A stretch of 64,000 nucleotides of DNA from Streptomyces sp. NBC_00483 (GTDB lineage Bacteria; Actinomycetota; Actinomycetes; Streptomycetales; Streptomycetaceae): contig NZ_CP107880.1 of assembly GCF_036013745.1 (NCBI RefSeq), positions 5,332,001 to 5,396,000 of the forward strand, read 5' to 3'. The position numbers were made by a program, and so were the translations under genes. Under the pieces are notes generated by a model, which saw only the letters and a program-made list of their open reading frames with translations, made no database searches and was not told where the DNA came from. Positions 44,720-53,716 of the stretch are shown one piece after another (positions within the stretch are counted from its first letter, which is position 1; each line of letters opens with the position of its first letter).

Positions 44720-45490
44720 CTACGCGGCGATCACGGCGACTCCCGTTCGGCCACCGTCCACGTCCACCACCGTGCCGTGGACGAAGGACGCCTCGTCGCT
44801 CGCCAGCCAGAGGGCCGCGTGGGCGATCGCGTCGGGGGTGCCGACGGTGCCCGCCGGGGTGCCCCGCATCATCACCTCGCCGGGGTGGGGTTCCGCGCCC
44901 GCCGGGGTCGGCGGGAGGACCACGCCGGGCGAGACGGCGTTGACGCGGACGCCCTGCGGGCCGAACTCGGCGGCCCAGGCGCGGGTCAGGGTCTCCATGG
45001 CGCCCTTGGTGGAGCTGTAGAGCGCGCCGAGCGGAACGCCGAGGCGCGTGATCCACGAGCCGAGGTTGACGATCGCGCCGCCGCCGGCCGCCGCCATGGC
45101 CGGGGCGACGGCGGCGGTGAGGAAGAACGGCGCCTTCACGTTCACGCCGTAGACCTGGTCGAAGGTCTTCTCGTCGGTGTCGGCCGTGCCGGGCGCCGGG
45201 TAGACGCCGGCGTTGTTGACCAGGATGTCGATCCGGCCGCCCAGGGCCTCGCGGGCCCGGTCGGCCAGCTCGCGGGAGGCCTCCGGGCTGCCGTCGAGGT
45301 CCGCCGCCACGAAGTCGGCCCGGCCGCCGGACGCTCGGATGCCCGCGACGACGGCGGCCCCGCGTTCCGCGCTGCGCCCGGACACGACGACGTGGGCGCC
45401 CTCGGCGGCGAACACCTCGACGATCGCCTGCCCGATGTTGCTGGTCGAGCCCGTGACCAGCGCCGTCCTGCCGTGCAGTCGTCCACTCAT
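44720..45490 (-). CDS. SDR-family oxidoreductase
   Basis: This 256-residue classical short-chain dehydrogenase has the NAD(P) loop TGSTSNIGQAIV, the NNAG motif, catalytic Ser in NLGSW and YSSTK (Tyr-x3-Lys). The C-terminal region DAIAHAALWLASDEASFVHGTVVDVDGG is standard. GGGAGAT precedes the ATG at 45490. It is divergent from a TetR gene 172 bp away. TetR/SDR divergence usually means substrate-inducible control. The carbonyl or alcohol substrate cannot be told. Confidence 0.93.
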   Translation of the reverse strand: MSGRLHGRTALVTGSTSNIGQAIVEVFAAEGAHVVVSGRSAERGAAVVAGIRASGGRADFVAADLDGSPEASRELADRAREALGGRIDILVNNAGVYPAPGTADTDEKTFDQVYGVNVKAPFFLTAAVAPAMAAAGGGAIVNLGSWITRLGVPLGALYSSTKGAMETLTRAWAAEFGPQGVRVNAVSPGVVLPPTPAGAEPHPGEVMMRGTPAGTVGTPDAIAHAALWLASDEASFVHGTVVDVDGGRTGVAVIAA

Positions 45491-45588
45491 GACGTGATCT
45501 CCCTTGTGCGTGTCCGCTGTGCGTGTCCGCGCTTGTACGGGTACGCGTGCTCGCGGTGATGGAGCTGTCCACGGTGCTCCGCAGAAAA

Positions 45589-45604
45589 TGGACCGGCAAG
45601 TCCA
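45589..45604. promoter_or_regulatory. Candidate TetR operator in the SDR/tetR spacer
   Basis: TGGAC-N6-GTCCA is an inverted repeat between the divergent SDR and tetR starts, 59-74 bp before tetR. Size and place suit autoregulation, but the arms are only five bases. Confidence 0.4.
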
Positions 45605-45662
45605 GAAACGGGTACCGTCGGGTGCGCCGAAAAGTCGGGTGCTACGAAAAGGGGGAGGGTCG

Positions 45663-46268
45663 ATGGCCGACGCACTGACCGCGAAAGGGCGTGCCACGCG
45701 GGACCGCATCGTCGGCGGCGCGGCCGAGGCGCTGCGTGAGCAGGGCGTCTCGTTCACGACGCTGGACGACATCCGCGCCCGCACCGGCACCAGCAAGAGC
45801 CAGCTCTTCCACTACTTTCCCGGCGGCAAGGACGAACTGCTCCTCGCCGTGGCCCGGTTCGAGGCCGACCGGGTGCTCGAGGACCAGCAGCCGCACCTCG
45901 GCCGCCTCGACTCGTGGGAGTCCTGGCAGCAGTGGCGCGACCTGGTGGTCGAGCGCTACGAACTCCAGGGCGACCACTGCCCGTTGGGTGCGCTGTTCCT
46001 CCAGGTCGGACGGTCGAGCACGGGCGCGAGGGCGATCGTCACCGAGCTGATGCGGCAGTGGCAGGAGCAGCTCGCCCGCGGTGTCCGCGCCCTCCAGACG
46101 GGCGGCCTGGTGGCGACCTCCCTCGACGTGGAACGGACGGCCGCGGCGCTGCTCGCGGGGATCCAGGGCGGCGTGACGATCATGATGTCCACCGGCGACT
46201 CGACCCACCTCAAGGCGGCGCTCGACACCGGCATCGACCATCTGCGGGACCACGGCTCCGTACGATGA
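45663..46268 (+). CDS. TetR-family regulator
   Basis: This 201-residue TetR regulator has HTH RDRIVGGAAEALREQGVSFTTLDDIRARTGTSKSQLFHYFPGGKDELL. Its C-terminal domain is of the TetR_C_16-like type (HCPLGALFLQVG, AAALLAGIQGGVTIMMSTGD). Members of this group often respond to electrophiles or phenolics and control the divergent oxidoreductase. GGGGGAGGG precedes the ATG. Confidence 0.93.
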   Translation: MADALTAKGRATRDRIVGGAAEALREQGVSFTTLDDIRARTGTSKSQLFHYFPGGKDELLLAVARFEADRVLEDQQPHLGRLDSWESWQQWRDLVVERYELQGDHCPLGALFLQVGRSSTGARAIVTELMRQWQEQLARGVRALQTGGLVATSLDVERTAAALLAGIQGGVTIMMSTGDSTHLKAALDTGIDHLRDHGSVR

Positions 46269-46299
46269 ACCGGACGTGCCGCGACCAGCCGGAGGCCCT

Positions 46300-46614
46300 G
46301 TGATCCGCGACCTGTACAACGTGCGCCCCGTCCCCGCCGAGGGCGAGGAGACCGCGCGGGAGTGGGCGCCCACCCCGCTCACCCCGGAGGAGGAGAGCCG
46401 CTACCAGGCGCTGCTCTTCAGCGAGTTGGGCAACCAGATCGCCGATCGCGGGACGACTACGTACCCCGCGCACACCCCCGAGGAGCGCAGACGTCTCGTC
46501 GCGGTGGGGCGGCGGCTGAGCGCGCACTGGGCGATGCCGGTGCGGGTGACGGCCGACGACGAGTGCCGGATGCGGCTGAGCGTCGGGCCCGTCGGCGCTG
46601 TCACCGGGGGCTGA
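46300..46614 (+). CDS. Small hypothetical protein (104 residues)
   Basis: GTG 46300, preceded by GGAGG, opens a 104-residue soluble protein (LYNVRPVPAEGEETAREWAP, LTPEEESRYQALLFSELGNQ, AHWAMPVRVTADDECRMRL). I do not recognise a family. It follows tetR by 31 bp and its 3' end overlaps the convergent phosphotransferase gene by 14 bp. Codon bias is good throughout, so I take it as real. Confidence 0.65.
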   Translation: MIRDLYNVRPVPAEGEETAREWAPTPLTPEEESRYQALLFSELGNQIADRGTTTYPAHTPEERRRLVAVGRRLSAHWAMPVRVTADDECRMRLSVGPVGAVTGG

Positions 46615-47128
46615 CCCACCCCACGATCACCCGCGCGCACTCCGCCGCCCCGGTCCGCGTCGTGTCCACCACCAGGTCGTACGTCACGCCCTCGTGGACC
46701 AGGGCCGCCTGGGAGGCCGCCATTCCGGCGATCCGGTCGCCCCGGGCGGCCTCCCGTTCCGCCGCGACCTGCGCGTCACAGCGGACGCCCACCCAGAGGA
46801 CGTCGAGCCCCGCCAGTGCCTTGCGCCAGCGGTTCTGGGAGTGCGGGCCGCCCAGGAAGACCTCGTCCACGATCACGGGCGCGCCGGCCGCCGCCATCGC
46901 CGCGACGCCCGCCATCCACGCGTCCTCGACCCGGTCGAAGGCGGGGCCCACAGTGATCGAGCCGTCGGAAGCGAACTCGATGCCCGCGCCGGACGAGGGA
47001 AGTGCCTGGATGAGCGTGTCCACGCTGAGGCTCAGCCACGGCTCGGGCAGCAGCAGCGTCTGCAGTTCACGGGCGATGCTCGACTTGCCTGAGCTGGAGC
47101 CGCCGTTGAGGACGATCACTTGGGGCAT
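46601..47128 (-). CDS. Chloramphenicol phosphotransferase-like P-loop kinase
   Basis: This 175-residue CPT-family protein has Walker A GGSSSGKSS at residues 9-17. The catalytic region is LSVDTLIQALP, followed by VIVDEVFLGG. The enzyme described in chloramphenicol producers phosphorylates the drug's C-3 hydroxyl; most members, like this one, have unknown substrates. The DTTRT motif near the C-terminus matches the family. It starts at ATG 47128. Confidence 0.87.
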   Translation of the reverse strand: MPQVIVLNGGSSSGKSSIARELQTLLLPEPWLSLSVDTLIQALPSSGAGIEFASDGSITVGPAFDRVEDAWMAGVAAMAAAGAPVIVDEVFLGGPHSQNRWRKALAGLDVLWVGVRCDAQVAAEREAARGDRIAGMAASQAALVHEGVTYDLVVDTTRTGAAECARVIVGWVSPR

Positions 47129-47243
47129 GGCGGCAGCCTACGCAGCAACTTCTGCGCGCGCGTGCGCCGTTGATGCGCCCGCCCGGATGGGCATGCAATG
47201 GGGGAAGGACTCCACCGCGGAGCCCCGTCGAGGAGGGAACACC

Positions 47244-47405
47244 ATGGCTGCCGACTCCCCGAAGCCGACCCCGTCCCCGGAAGTGCCGGTCGAAGTGGGC
47301 CGGTCCGTACCGAAGTTGGTGCTGCTCGGAGCCTGCGGATGCGGCTCGGGCTGCGGCTGCGGCTGCCAGTCGGGCGCTCCGTGCAAGTGCGGCGGTTCCT
47401 GCTGA
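47244..47405 (+). CDS. Cysteine-rich mini-protein, possible metal binder (53 residues)
   Basis: ATG 47244 with a strong GAGGAGGGA ribosome binding site opens a 53-codon frame. Residues 1-29 are ordinary (SPKPTPSPEVPVEVGRSVPK, LVLLG). Residues 30-53 hold eight cysteines at 31, 33, 37, 39, 41, 47, 49 and 53 in CGCGS, CGCGCQ and CKC clusters. The CxC pattern resembles metallothioneins. It has its own terminator and faces phoU. It might also be a precursor peptide, but no modification gene is adjacent. Function not established. Confidence 0.7.
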   Translation: MAADSPKPTPSPEVPVEVGRSVPKLVLLGACGCGSGCGCGCQSGAPCKCGGSC

Positions 47406-47436
47406 CCGCAGGAACGACCGGATGACAGGTACGACG

Positions 47437-47472
47437 GGAGGGCCCCGCGCAGCCAGTCGCGCGGGGCCCTCC
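47437..47472. terminator. Bidirectional terminator, Cys-rich gene / phoU
   Basis: GGAGGGCCCCGCGC and GCGCGGGGCCCTCC form a perfect 14-bp stem with an eight-base loop between convergent stops at 47405 and 47484. Confidence 0.85.
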
Positions 47473-47483
47473 TCCTCGTACGG

Positions 47484-48167
47484 TCAGGCGCTCTCGGCCG
47501 GCGCCGCCGTCGACGCCTGCACCTCGTCCGCGTGCTCGCCCGTCACCAGGTAGACGACCCGCTTGGCCACCGACACCGCGTGGTCCGCGAAGCGCTCGTA
47601 GTAGCGGCCGAGCAGCGTCACGTCGACCGCCGTCTCGATGCCGTGCTTCCACTTCTCGTCCATCAGGTGCTGGAAGAGCGTGCGGTGCAGCAGGTCCATC
47701 TCGTCGTCGTCCTGCTCCAGCTGCATCGCCAGGTCGACGTCCTTGGTGATGATGACCTCCGCCGCCTTCGCCATCAGGCGCTGCGCGAGCTGGCCCATCT
47801 CCAGGATCGTGGCGTGCAGGTCGTGCGGGACCGCCCGATCGGGGAAGCGGAGGCGGGCCAGCTTCGCGACGTGCTGCGCCAGGTCGCCGCTGCGCTCCAG
47901 GTCGGCGCTCATACGGAGCGAGGTGACGACTATCCGCAGGTCGGTGGCGACCGGCTGCTGGCGCGCCAGGAGGGCTATCGCCCGCGCCTCCAGGTCGTGC
48001 TGAAGATCGTCCACCTTCTGGTCGGCGGCGATCACGGACTCGGCGAGCTTCAGGTCGGCGTCGAGCATGGCCGTGGTGGCGCGCCCGATCGCCGACCCGA
48101 CAAGGCGGGCCATCTCGACCAGGCCCTCGCCGATCGAGTCAAGTTCCTCGTGGTACGCGTCACGCAT
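47484..48167 (-). CDS. phoU: Phosphate signalling protein PhoU
   Basis: PhoU is the negative modulator that links phosphate transport to the PhoR kinase. The 227-residue protein is all helical, with two copies of the metal-binding pattern (VTSLRMSADLERSGDLAQHV, LLGRYYERFADHAVSVAKRV). It starts MRDAYHEELDSIGEGLVEMA. It is divergent from phoR with a PHO box between, so PhoP should control both directions. Confidence 0.96.
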   Translation of the reverse strand: MRDAYHEELDSIGEGLVEMARLVGSAIGRATTAMLDADLKLAESVIAADQKVDDLQHDLEARAIALLARQQPVATDLRIVVTSLRMSADLERSGDLAQHVAKLARLRFPDRAVPHDLHATILEMGQLAQRLMAKAAEVIITKDVDLAMQLEQDDDEMDLLHRTLFQHLMDEKWKHGIETAVDVTLLGRYYERFADHAVSVAKRVVYLVTGEHADEVQASTAAPAESA

Positions 48168-48258
48168 GCGGCGTTCCCTCTCTGTACCTGGCTACGTAGT
48201 GGGACCCGGTTGGCCCCACGCTCCCACGTTCCGTCCTGTACGCGTCCGAATCCGGCAC

Positions 48259-48291
48259 CACAGGTGAATCGACCCCGTACCCAAGGTGAAC
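48259..48291 (-). promoter_or_regulatory. PHO box (three 11-bp direct repeat units)
   Basis: On the reverse strand the units GTTCACCTTGG, GTACGGGGTCG and ATTCACCTGTG lie end to end. Units 1 and 3 match the GTTCACC-type PhoP repeat of Streptomyces, and the middle one is degenerate. The box lies 92-124 bp from phoU and 74-106 bp from phoR. Confidence 0.8.
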
Positions 48292-48364
48292 TCTGGGCGA
48301 CGAGTGTTCGAGCGACCACTCGGATGGCTGTGGAGGAGCGGTCGGTGCCGCATAACCTGAAGAC

Positions 48365-49657
48365 ATGGACGTGAACGCGGCGGTCGCCGCAGCGGCAGCG
48401 ATCGCCGGAGTGTGCACCGGTGTCATCGCCATGCTGGCGTTTCGCTGGAGCGAACGCGACCAGAAACGCCCCACCCGCACCTCCCTGCACACGGACCCGG
48501 TCCTTCCGCCCGGCGTCGACACCGTGCTCTCCGTGCTCCGCTCCTCCGCCGTCGTCCTCGACGAGGCGGACAGCGTGGTCAAGGCCAGCTCGGCGGCGTA
48601 CGCCCTCGGTCTCGTACGCGGCGGGAAGCTCGCGGTCGAGCCGATGCTGCAGATGGCCCGCGACACCCGGCGCGACGGGGAGATACGCCAGGTCGAGCTG
48701 GATCTGCCGCGCCGCGGCACGGGGCGCGGCGACGCGCTCGCCGTGTCCGCCCGCGTCGCCCCGCTCGGCTCCCGCCTGGTGCTGCTCCTGGTCGAGGACC
48801 TCACCGAGGCCCGACGCATCGAGGCCGTACGCCGCGACTTCGTCGCGAACGTGAGCCACGAGCTGAAGACGCCGGTCGGCGCGCTCTCGCTGCTCTCCGA
48901 GGCCGTCATGGACGCCTCCGACGACCCGGAGGCCGTCGAGCGGTTCGCCGGCCGCATGCAGAACGAGGCGACCCGGCTCACCAGCCTCGTACAGGAGCTC
49001 ATCGACCTGTCGCGGGTGCAGAACGACGACCCGCTGGAGGACTCCGAGCCGGTGCGCGTCGACGAACTCGTCGCCGAGGCCATCGACCGCTGCCGCCAGC
49101 CCGCCGCGTCGAAGCAGATCACGATGGCCTCCGGAGGCACCGCCGACCTGCGGGTCTGGGGCAACCGGGGGCAGCTCGCGGCCGCCCTCGGCAACCTCGT
49201 CGAGAACGCCGTCAACTACTCGCCGGCCCGTACGCGCGTGGGCATAGCCGCCCGCCGCGTCTCGGCGGGCGGCGGCGACCGTGTCGAGATAGCCGTCACC
49301 GACCAGGGCATCGGCATCTCCGAGAAGGACAAGGAGCGCGTCTTCGAGCGCTTCTACCGCGTCGACCCGGCCCGCTCCCGCGCGACCGGCGGCACGGGCC
49401 TCGGCCTCGCCATCGTCAAGCACGTGGCGGCCTCGCACGGCGGGGAGGTGACCGTGTGGAGCTCCGAGGGACAGGGCTCCACCTTCACGCTGCGGCTGCC
49501 CGAAGCGGCCGCGACCCGCACCGCACGTTCCCCCAAGACATCCCGCACCAGTGGCCCCGGAGACGTACGCGACGAAGACGACGCACACGGGCCCGACGAC
49601 ACAACCGCATACGAATCCATTCCTGCCACTCCTGCCGCCCCGGAGGTCCTTCCGTGA
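48365..49657 (+). CDS. phoR: Phosphate sensor histidine kinase PhoR (SenX3-like)
   Basis: This 430-residue kinase has one N-terminal membrane helix (residues 4-26) with a very short outside part and a PAS-like region. HisKA follows with His165 in ANVSHELKTPVGAL. ATPase motifs are NLVENAVNYSP, VTDQGIGIS, FERFYRVDPARSR and GGTGLGLAIVKH. The C-terminal 60 residues are polar and disordered. It phosphorylates PhoP under phosphate limitation. GTGA overlap with phoP shows translational coupling. Confidence 0.96.
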   Translation: MDVNAAVAAAAAIAGVCTGVIAMLAFRWSERDQKRPTRTSLHTDPVLPPGVDTVLSVLRSSAVVLDEADSVVKASSAAYALGLVRGGKLAVEPMLQMARDTRRDGEIRQVELDLPRRGTGRGDALAVSARVAPLGSRLVLLLVEDLTEARRIEAVRRDFVANVSHELKTPVGALSLLSEAVMDASDDPEAVERFAGRMQNEATRLTSLVQELIDLSRVQNDDPLEDSEPVRVDELVAEAIDRCRQPAASKQITMASGGTADLRVWGNRGQLAAALGNLVENAVNYSPARTRVGIAARRVSAGGGDRVEIAVTDQGIGISEKDKERVFERFYRVDPARSRATGGTGLGLAIVKHVAASHGGEVTVWSSEGQGSTFTLRLPEAAATRTARSPKTSRTSGPGDVRDEDDAHGPDDTTAYESIPATPAAPEVLP

Positions 49658-50334
49658 CCCGAGTGCTTGTCGTAGAGGACGAGGAGTCCTTCTCCGACGC
49701 CCTGTCCTACATGCTCCGCAAGGAGGGTTTCGAGGTCGCCATCGCGGCCACGGGACCCGACGGCCTCGACGAGTTCGAGCGCAACGGTGCCGACCTCGTC
49801 CTGCTCGACCTGATGCTGCCGGGCCTGCCCGGCACCGAGGTCTGCCGCCAGCTGCGCGGCCGTTCCAACGTCCCGGTGATCATGGTGACCGCCAAGGACA
49901 GCGAGATCGACAAGGTCGTCGGGCTCGAAATAGGAGCCGATGACTACGTCACCAAGCCGTTCTCCTCGCGCGAGCTGGTCGCCCGCATCAGGGCCGTCCT
50001 GCGCCGCCACGGCGAGCCGGAGGAGGTCGCGCCGCAGGCCCTGGAGGCCGGGCCCGTCCGCATGGACGTCGACCGTCACGTCGTGACGGTGGGCGGTGGC
50101 AAGGTCGACCTGCCGCTCAAGGAGTTCGACCTCCTGGAGATGCTGCTGCGCAACGCGGGGCGTGTCCTGACCCGCATGCAGCTGATCGACCGGGTCTGGG
50201 GCGCCGACTACGTGGGCGACACCAAGACCCTCGACGTCCACGTGAAGCGCCTCCGCGCCAAGATCGAGCCGGACCCCGGGGCGCCGAGGTTCCTCGTCAC
50301 GGTGCGCGGTCTCGGCTACAAGTTCGAGCCGTAG
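49654..50334 (+). CDS. phoP: Phosphate response regulator PhoP
   Basis: This 226-residue OmpR-type regulator has phospho-acceptor Asp52 (LVLLDLMLPGLPG), DDYVTKPFSSREL, and winged-helix motifs LPLKEFDLLEMLLRNAGRVL and TKTLDVHVKRLRAKIEPDPG. It activates the pho regulon and represses nitrogen and antibiotic genes in Streptomyces. GTG 49654 overlaps the phoR stop, and GGAGG lies ten bases upstream. Confidence 0.97.
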   Translation: MTRVLVVEDEESFSDALSYMLRKEGFEVAIAATGPDGLDEFERNGADLVLLDLMLPGLPGTEVCRQLRGRSNVPVIMVTAKDSEIDKVVGLEIGADDYVTKPFSSRELVARIRAVLRRHGEPEEVAPQALEAGPVRMDVDRHVVTVGGGKVDLPLKEFDLLEMLLRNAGRVLTRMQLIDRVWGADYVGDTKTLDVHVKRLRAKIEPDPGAPRFLVTVRGLGYKFEP

Positions 50335-50351
50335 GCCGTACCCGGCACATG

Positions 50352-50404
50352 ACATACGGCGGAGGGGCGGAACCCGATGTGGGTTCCGCCCCTCCGCCGT
50401 ATGT
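50352..50404. terminator. Bidirectional terminator after phoP
   Basis: A perfect 24-bp stem (50352-50375 with 50381-50404) and a five-base loop (GATGT) lie between convergent phoP and the lipoprotein gene. The arms begin ACATACGGCGG and end CCGCCGTATGT. Confidence 0.9.
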
Positions 50405-50416
50405 ACGGCTACGTGC

Positions 50417-51076
50417 TCAGTGGCCCGCGGTGTTCTGCGACTCGGAGGCCGTGGCGGAGGTGGACGCCCCCGTCGAGGCCGAGCCCTTGTCGTCCGGCGT
50501 CGCGGACGTCGAGGTCGACGCCGACGTGGACGGCGTCGCGGAGGCGCCCGGCGCGGCCGGAACCTCGCTCGGGCCCCACTTCTTGAAGTAGCTGTCGGCC
50601 GGCACGACGAACGCCTTCAGCTTCACGTCTCCGGCCTTGCTGAAGGAGAACGTGATCCGCTGCGCGTTGCCGTCGAGGACGGCGGTGCGGCTGTTGGGCA
50701 GCTCGGCGGAGGCGTTGCCCTTGCCGCCGAGGACGACGGAGCCGCCGGCCGGGACGGAGATCTTCGAGGCGCCCTTGGCGTCCGAGAGCTTCGCGGTCTT
50801 GCCGACGCCGTCGACGGTGATCGCGTCGAGCGTCTGGGCGGTGCTCCCGTTGTTGAAGAGCGTGCCCGTGACGACGGCCGGGCCCTTCGACTTGAGGTCC
50901 GGCTGGGTGATGACGGTGGCGTTCTGGATCCGGATGTCACCGACCGAGGTCGCGGCGTTGTCCGGCTTGACCTCAAGTGTCTGCGCGTTGTTGCCGGCGC
51001 CGCACGCGGCGAGCGAGGCGATCGAGAACGCGATGGCGGCGGCGGCGAGGGAGCCGCGTCGAAGACTGCTGCTCAC
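50417..51076 (-). CDS. Lipoprotein, DUF461-like
   Basis: This 219-residue exported lipoprotein has a signal segment (residues 5-27) with lipobox LAAC-G. A beta-rich domain (IRIQNATVITQPDLKSKGPA, NGSTAQTLDAITVDGVGKTA, ISVPAGGSVVLGG) resembles PCu(A)C/DUF461-like copper chaperone folds. No His/Met copper motif is seen. The tail is a long Ser/Thr/Ala-rich stretch. GTG 51076 is chosen because AGGAG lies upstream and the signal peptide then has normal length. Confidence 0.82.
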   Translation of the reverse strand: MSSSLRRGSLAAAAIAFSIASLAACGAGNNAQTLEVKPDNAATSVGDIRIQNATVITQPDLKSKGPAVVTGTLFNNGSTAQTLDAITVDGVGKTAKLSDAKGASKISVPAGGSVVLGGKGNASAELPNSRTAVLDGNAQRITFSFSKAGDVKLKAFVVPADSYFKKWGPSEVPAAPGASATPSTSASTSTSATPDDKGSASTGASTSATASESQNTAGH

Positions 51077-51695
51077 GGCGGCGGCAACTCCTTGAACGTG
51101 GGCGGGCAAGGCGGCGAGGTGTAAAGCCGCCCTAAGGGTGTGTCAGCGGCCTTAGGTTACCGAGCCGTTCCCGAGCCGCCGCACCCGACCCGCCCCTCAG
51201 GACCGGACGCTGTCACCGGCTCCTCCGCCCGCACCCCGATCACCCCGCGTTCCCCACGGTCACCATTGGGTCGCGGAGGCCCCTTGTTCATCATTCACAT
51301 AAGGCCTGTCCAGGTACCGGGACGGATATCCGGTAAGGAATGCGCGGGGGTCCGGAAAAACGATCACGTGGGGCGACGATTCGCGAAGATCAATTCTGGA
51401 TTCACCTCGAACGTACCTCCGGGTCCCTGAACGGAGTAGCGAAAGTTCATCGCTTCGAAGCACGCAAACCGGGACTTTCGACCCCTGGAGGGCCCGCCGT
51501 GGCGGCGGTAGCGTACCCGTTTCGGCTTCCTCGAAGAACGGCTCCGACCTGCGAATACCGCCCTCCGCCACCCCTCCGCAGCACGTTCCCGATGGAGTTG
51601 TCAAGCCCCGAGATATGCCCTGACCTGCGAAAACGCCATTCAGAACCCGCAGTTTCCGTGTTAGACTGGATAGCCACGGAAGGGGTACCTGTCAC
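51077..51695. other. Long intergenic region upstream of carD
   Basis: About 620 bp lie between the divergent lipoprotein and carD starts. No frame here has both a ribosome binding site and typical codon bias. It holds the carD promoter near its right end and, near 51362-51372, an isolated ATCACGTGGGG. I see no RNA gene or riboswitch that I can name. A long 5' untranslated leader for carD is not needed, since the promoter lies about 30 bp from the ATG. Confidence 0.6.
51639..51667 (+). promoter_or_regulatory. Probable carD promoter
   Basis: TTCAGA (51639-51644) and TAGACT (51662-51667) with a 17-bp spacer suit an HrdB-type promoter. Predicted transcription start is about 51674, 22 bases before the ATG. 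Confidence 0.55.
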
Positions 51696-52178
51696 ATGAC
51701 GTTCAAGGTTGGCGACACCGTGGTCTATCCCCATCACGGGGCCGCGCTGATCGAGGCTATCGAAACTCGCCAGATCAAAGGCGTGGACAAGACCTACTTG
51801 GTGCTGAAGGTCGCCCAGGGCGACTTGACGGTACGTGTGCCAGCGGACAATGCGGAGTTCGTCGGCGTGCGTGATGTGGTCGGTCAGGACGGGCTCGACC
51901 GGGTCTTCGAGGTGCTGCGCGCGTCGTACGCCGAGGAGCCCACGAACTGGTCGCGCCGTTACAAGGCAAACCTGGAGAAGCTCGCCTCCGGCGATGTCAT
52001 CAAGGTTGCGGAAGTAGTTCGTGACCTGTGGCGTCGGGAGCGTGAGCGCGGACTGTCCGCGGGTGAGAAGCGCATGCTCGCCAAGGCTCGCCAGATTCTG
52101 GTGAGCGAGCTCGCACTCGCGGAGAACACGAACGAGGACAAGGCCGAGGCCCTGCTCGACGAGGTTCTCGCGTCCTGA
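51696..52178 (+). CDS. carD: CarD-family RNA polymerase-binding regulator
   Basis: CarD binds the RNA polymerase beta lobe and stabilises open complexes at rRNA and other promoters. The 160-residue protein has the N-terminal RID Tudor-like domain ([40 protein letters not shown]). Its C-terminal helical domain ([40 protein letters not shown]) carries the conserved Trp of the DNA minor-groove wedge in VVRDLWRRE. It precedes ispD, its usual neighbour in actinobacteria. Confidence 0.96.
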   Translation: MTFKVGDTVVYPHHGAALIEAIETRQIKGVDKTYLVLKVAQGDLTVRVPADNAEFVGVRDVVGQDGLDRVFEVLRASYAEEPTNWSRRYKANLEKLASGDVIKVAEVVRDLWRRERERGLSAGEKRMLAKARQILVSELALAENTNEDKAEALLDEVLAS

Positions 52179-52459
52179 TACGCGCTGCTGCGACACCATA
52201 CGTAACGGTCATGCACGTCACGACTGCTGTCGCGTAAAGAACAATGCCGTGGTGCCCGATGACCCTGATGGTGTCGCCGGGCGCTGCGGCATGTTCATAC
52301 CCAGTTCGTACCCATCCACGCTTCGCGTGATCCCCTGTGGTGTGCCGGGCCCGGACAGCTGGCTCGACCAGTGTCACGGAAGGGTCCGGTCAAGGCGTCG
52401 CGCCCGGCACGCTGTGGCCATACCCACCTCTCCCGAGCGCACAAACCTGAACGGAACCG

Positions 52460-53221
52460 ATGTCTGACGAAACGCGTCCATTGGACAACACAGCAGGCAG
52501 CGCAGTACGCACCGCGGCCGTGATTCCGGCCGCTGGACGGGGCGTGCGCCTCGGTCCGGGCGCCCCCAAGGCGCTGCGCGCGCTGAGCGGTACTCCGATG
52601 CTGATCCATGCCGTCCGGGCGATGGCGGCGTCCCGCGCCGTCTCCCTCGTCGTGGTGGTCGCGCCGCCCGACGGTGCCGCCGAAGTGAAGACCCTGCTCG
52701 CCGATCACGCCCTGCCCGAGCGCACCGACTTCGTCGTCGTGCCCGGTGGGGAGAGCCGGCAGGAGTCGGTGCGGCTCGGGCTCGAGGCCCTGCCGGCCGG
52801 CATCCACATCGTGCTCGTGCACGACGCGGCCCGCCCCCTCGTGCCGGTCGACACGGTCGACGCGGTCATCGAGGCCGTACGGGACGGGGCCCCGGCCGTC
52901 GTTCCGGCGCTGCCGCTCGCGGACACGGTCAAGGAGGTCGTGCCGAGCACCGACGGTTCGCCGGAGCCGGTCGTCGCGACGCCCTCGCGGGCCAAGCTGC
53001 GGGCCGTGCAGACGCCGCAGGGGTTCGACCGGGAGACGCTCGTGCGCGCGCACGAGGCCGTGACCGAGGACGTGACGGACGACGCCGGGATGGTCGAGCA
53101 CCTCGGTCACCAGGTGGTGCTCGTGCCCGGGCACGAGGAGGCGTTCAAGGTGACGCGGCCGCTCGATCTCGTCCTGGCCGAGGCCGTGCTTGCCCGGAGG
53201 AGGGCCAACGATGGGTTCTGA
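52460..53221 (+). CDS. ispD: 2-C-methyl-D-erythritol 4-phosphate cytidylyltransferase
   Basis: IspD joins MEP and CTP in the non-mevalonate isoprenoid pathway. The 253-residue protein has the CTP loop [44 protein letters not shown] and [10 protein letters not shown]. The first ~20 residues precede the fold. A 281-bp spacer separates it from carD, so it may have its own promoter. It overlaps ispF by 11 bp. Confidence 0.96.
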   Translation: MSDETRPLDNTAGSAVRTAAVIPAAGRGVRLGPGAPKALRALSGTPMLIHAVRAMAASRAVSLVVVVAPPDGAAEVKTLLADHALPERTDFVVVPGGESRQESVRLGLEALPAGIHIVLVHDAARPLVPVDTVDAVIEAVRDGAPAVVPALPLADTVKEVVPSTDGSPEPVVATPSRAKLRAVQTPQGFDRETLVRAHEAVTEDVTDDAGMVEHLGHQVVLVPGHEEAFKVTRPLDLVLAEAVLARRRANDGF

Positions 53222-53702
53222 CCACATGGTTCTTCCGCAGGTCGGCATCGGGACCGACATCCATGCCTTCGAAGAGGGCCGCGAGCTGTGGTGCGCCGGG
53301 CTGAAGTGGGAGGACTCCGGTCCCGGGCTCGCGGGGCACTCCGATGCGGATGTCGTGGCGCATGCGGCCTGCAACGCACTGTTCTCGGCTGCCGGGCTGG
53401 GTGACCTCGGTCAGCACTTCGGGACCGGGCGACCGGAGTGGTCGGGGGCGAGTGGGACCACGCTGCTCGCGGAGGCCGCGCGGATCGTGCGCGAGGCCGG
53501 GTTCGTGATCGGGAACGTGGCCGTGCAGGTCGTCGGCCCCCGGCCCAAGATCGGCAAGCGGCGCGACGAGGCGCAGAAGGTCCTCTCGGAGGCCGCGGGG
53601 GCGCCGGTGACGGTGTCGGGTGCGACCACGGACGGGCTCGGGTTTCCCGGGCGCGACGAGGGGCTGATGGCGGTGGCGACGGCGTTGGTGGCGCGGGTGT
53701 AA
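53211..53702 (+). CDS. ispF: 2-C-methyl-D-erythritol 2,4-cyclodiphosphate synthase
   Basis: IspF cyclises CDP-ME 2-phosphate to MEcPP. The 163-residue protein has the zinc ligands in [12 protein letters not shown] (DxH) and [17 protein letters not shown], and [20 protein letters not shown] at the C-terminus. GGAGGAGG precedes ATG 53211 inside the end of ispD. Confidence 0.96.
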   Translation: MGSDHMVLPQVGIGTDIHAFEEGRELWCAGLKWEDSGPGLAGHSDADVVAHAACNALFSAAGLGDLGQHFGTGRPEWSGASGTTLLAEAARIVREAGFVIGNVAVQVVGPRPKIGKRRDEAQKVLSEAAGAPVTVSGATTDGLGFPGRDEGLMAVATALVARV

Positions 53703-53716
53703 TCCGCCGGTCACCG

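Noticed and set aside
51140..51430. 96-codon frame in the carD upstream region
   Set aside because: No ribosome binding site, composition unlike neighbouring genes, no conserved-looking segment.
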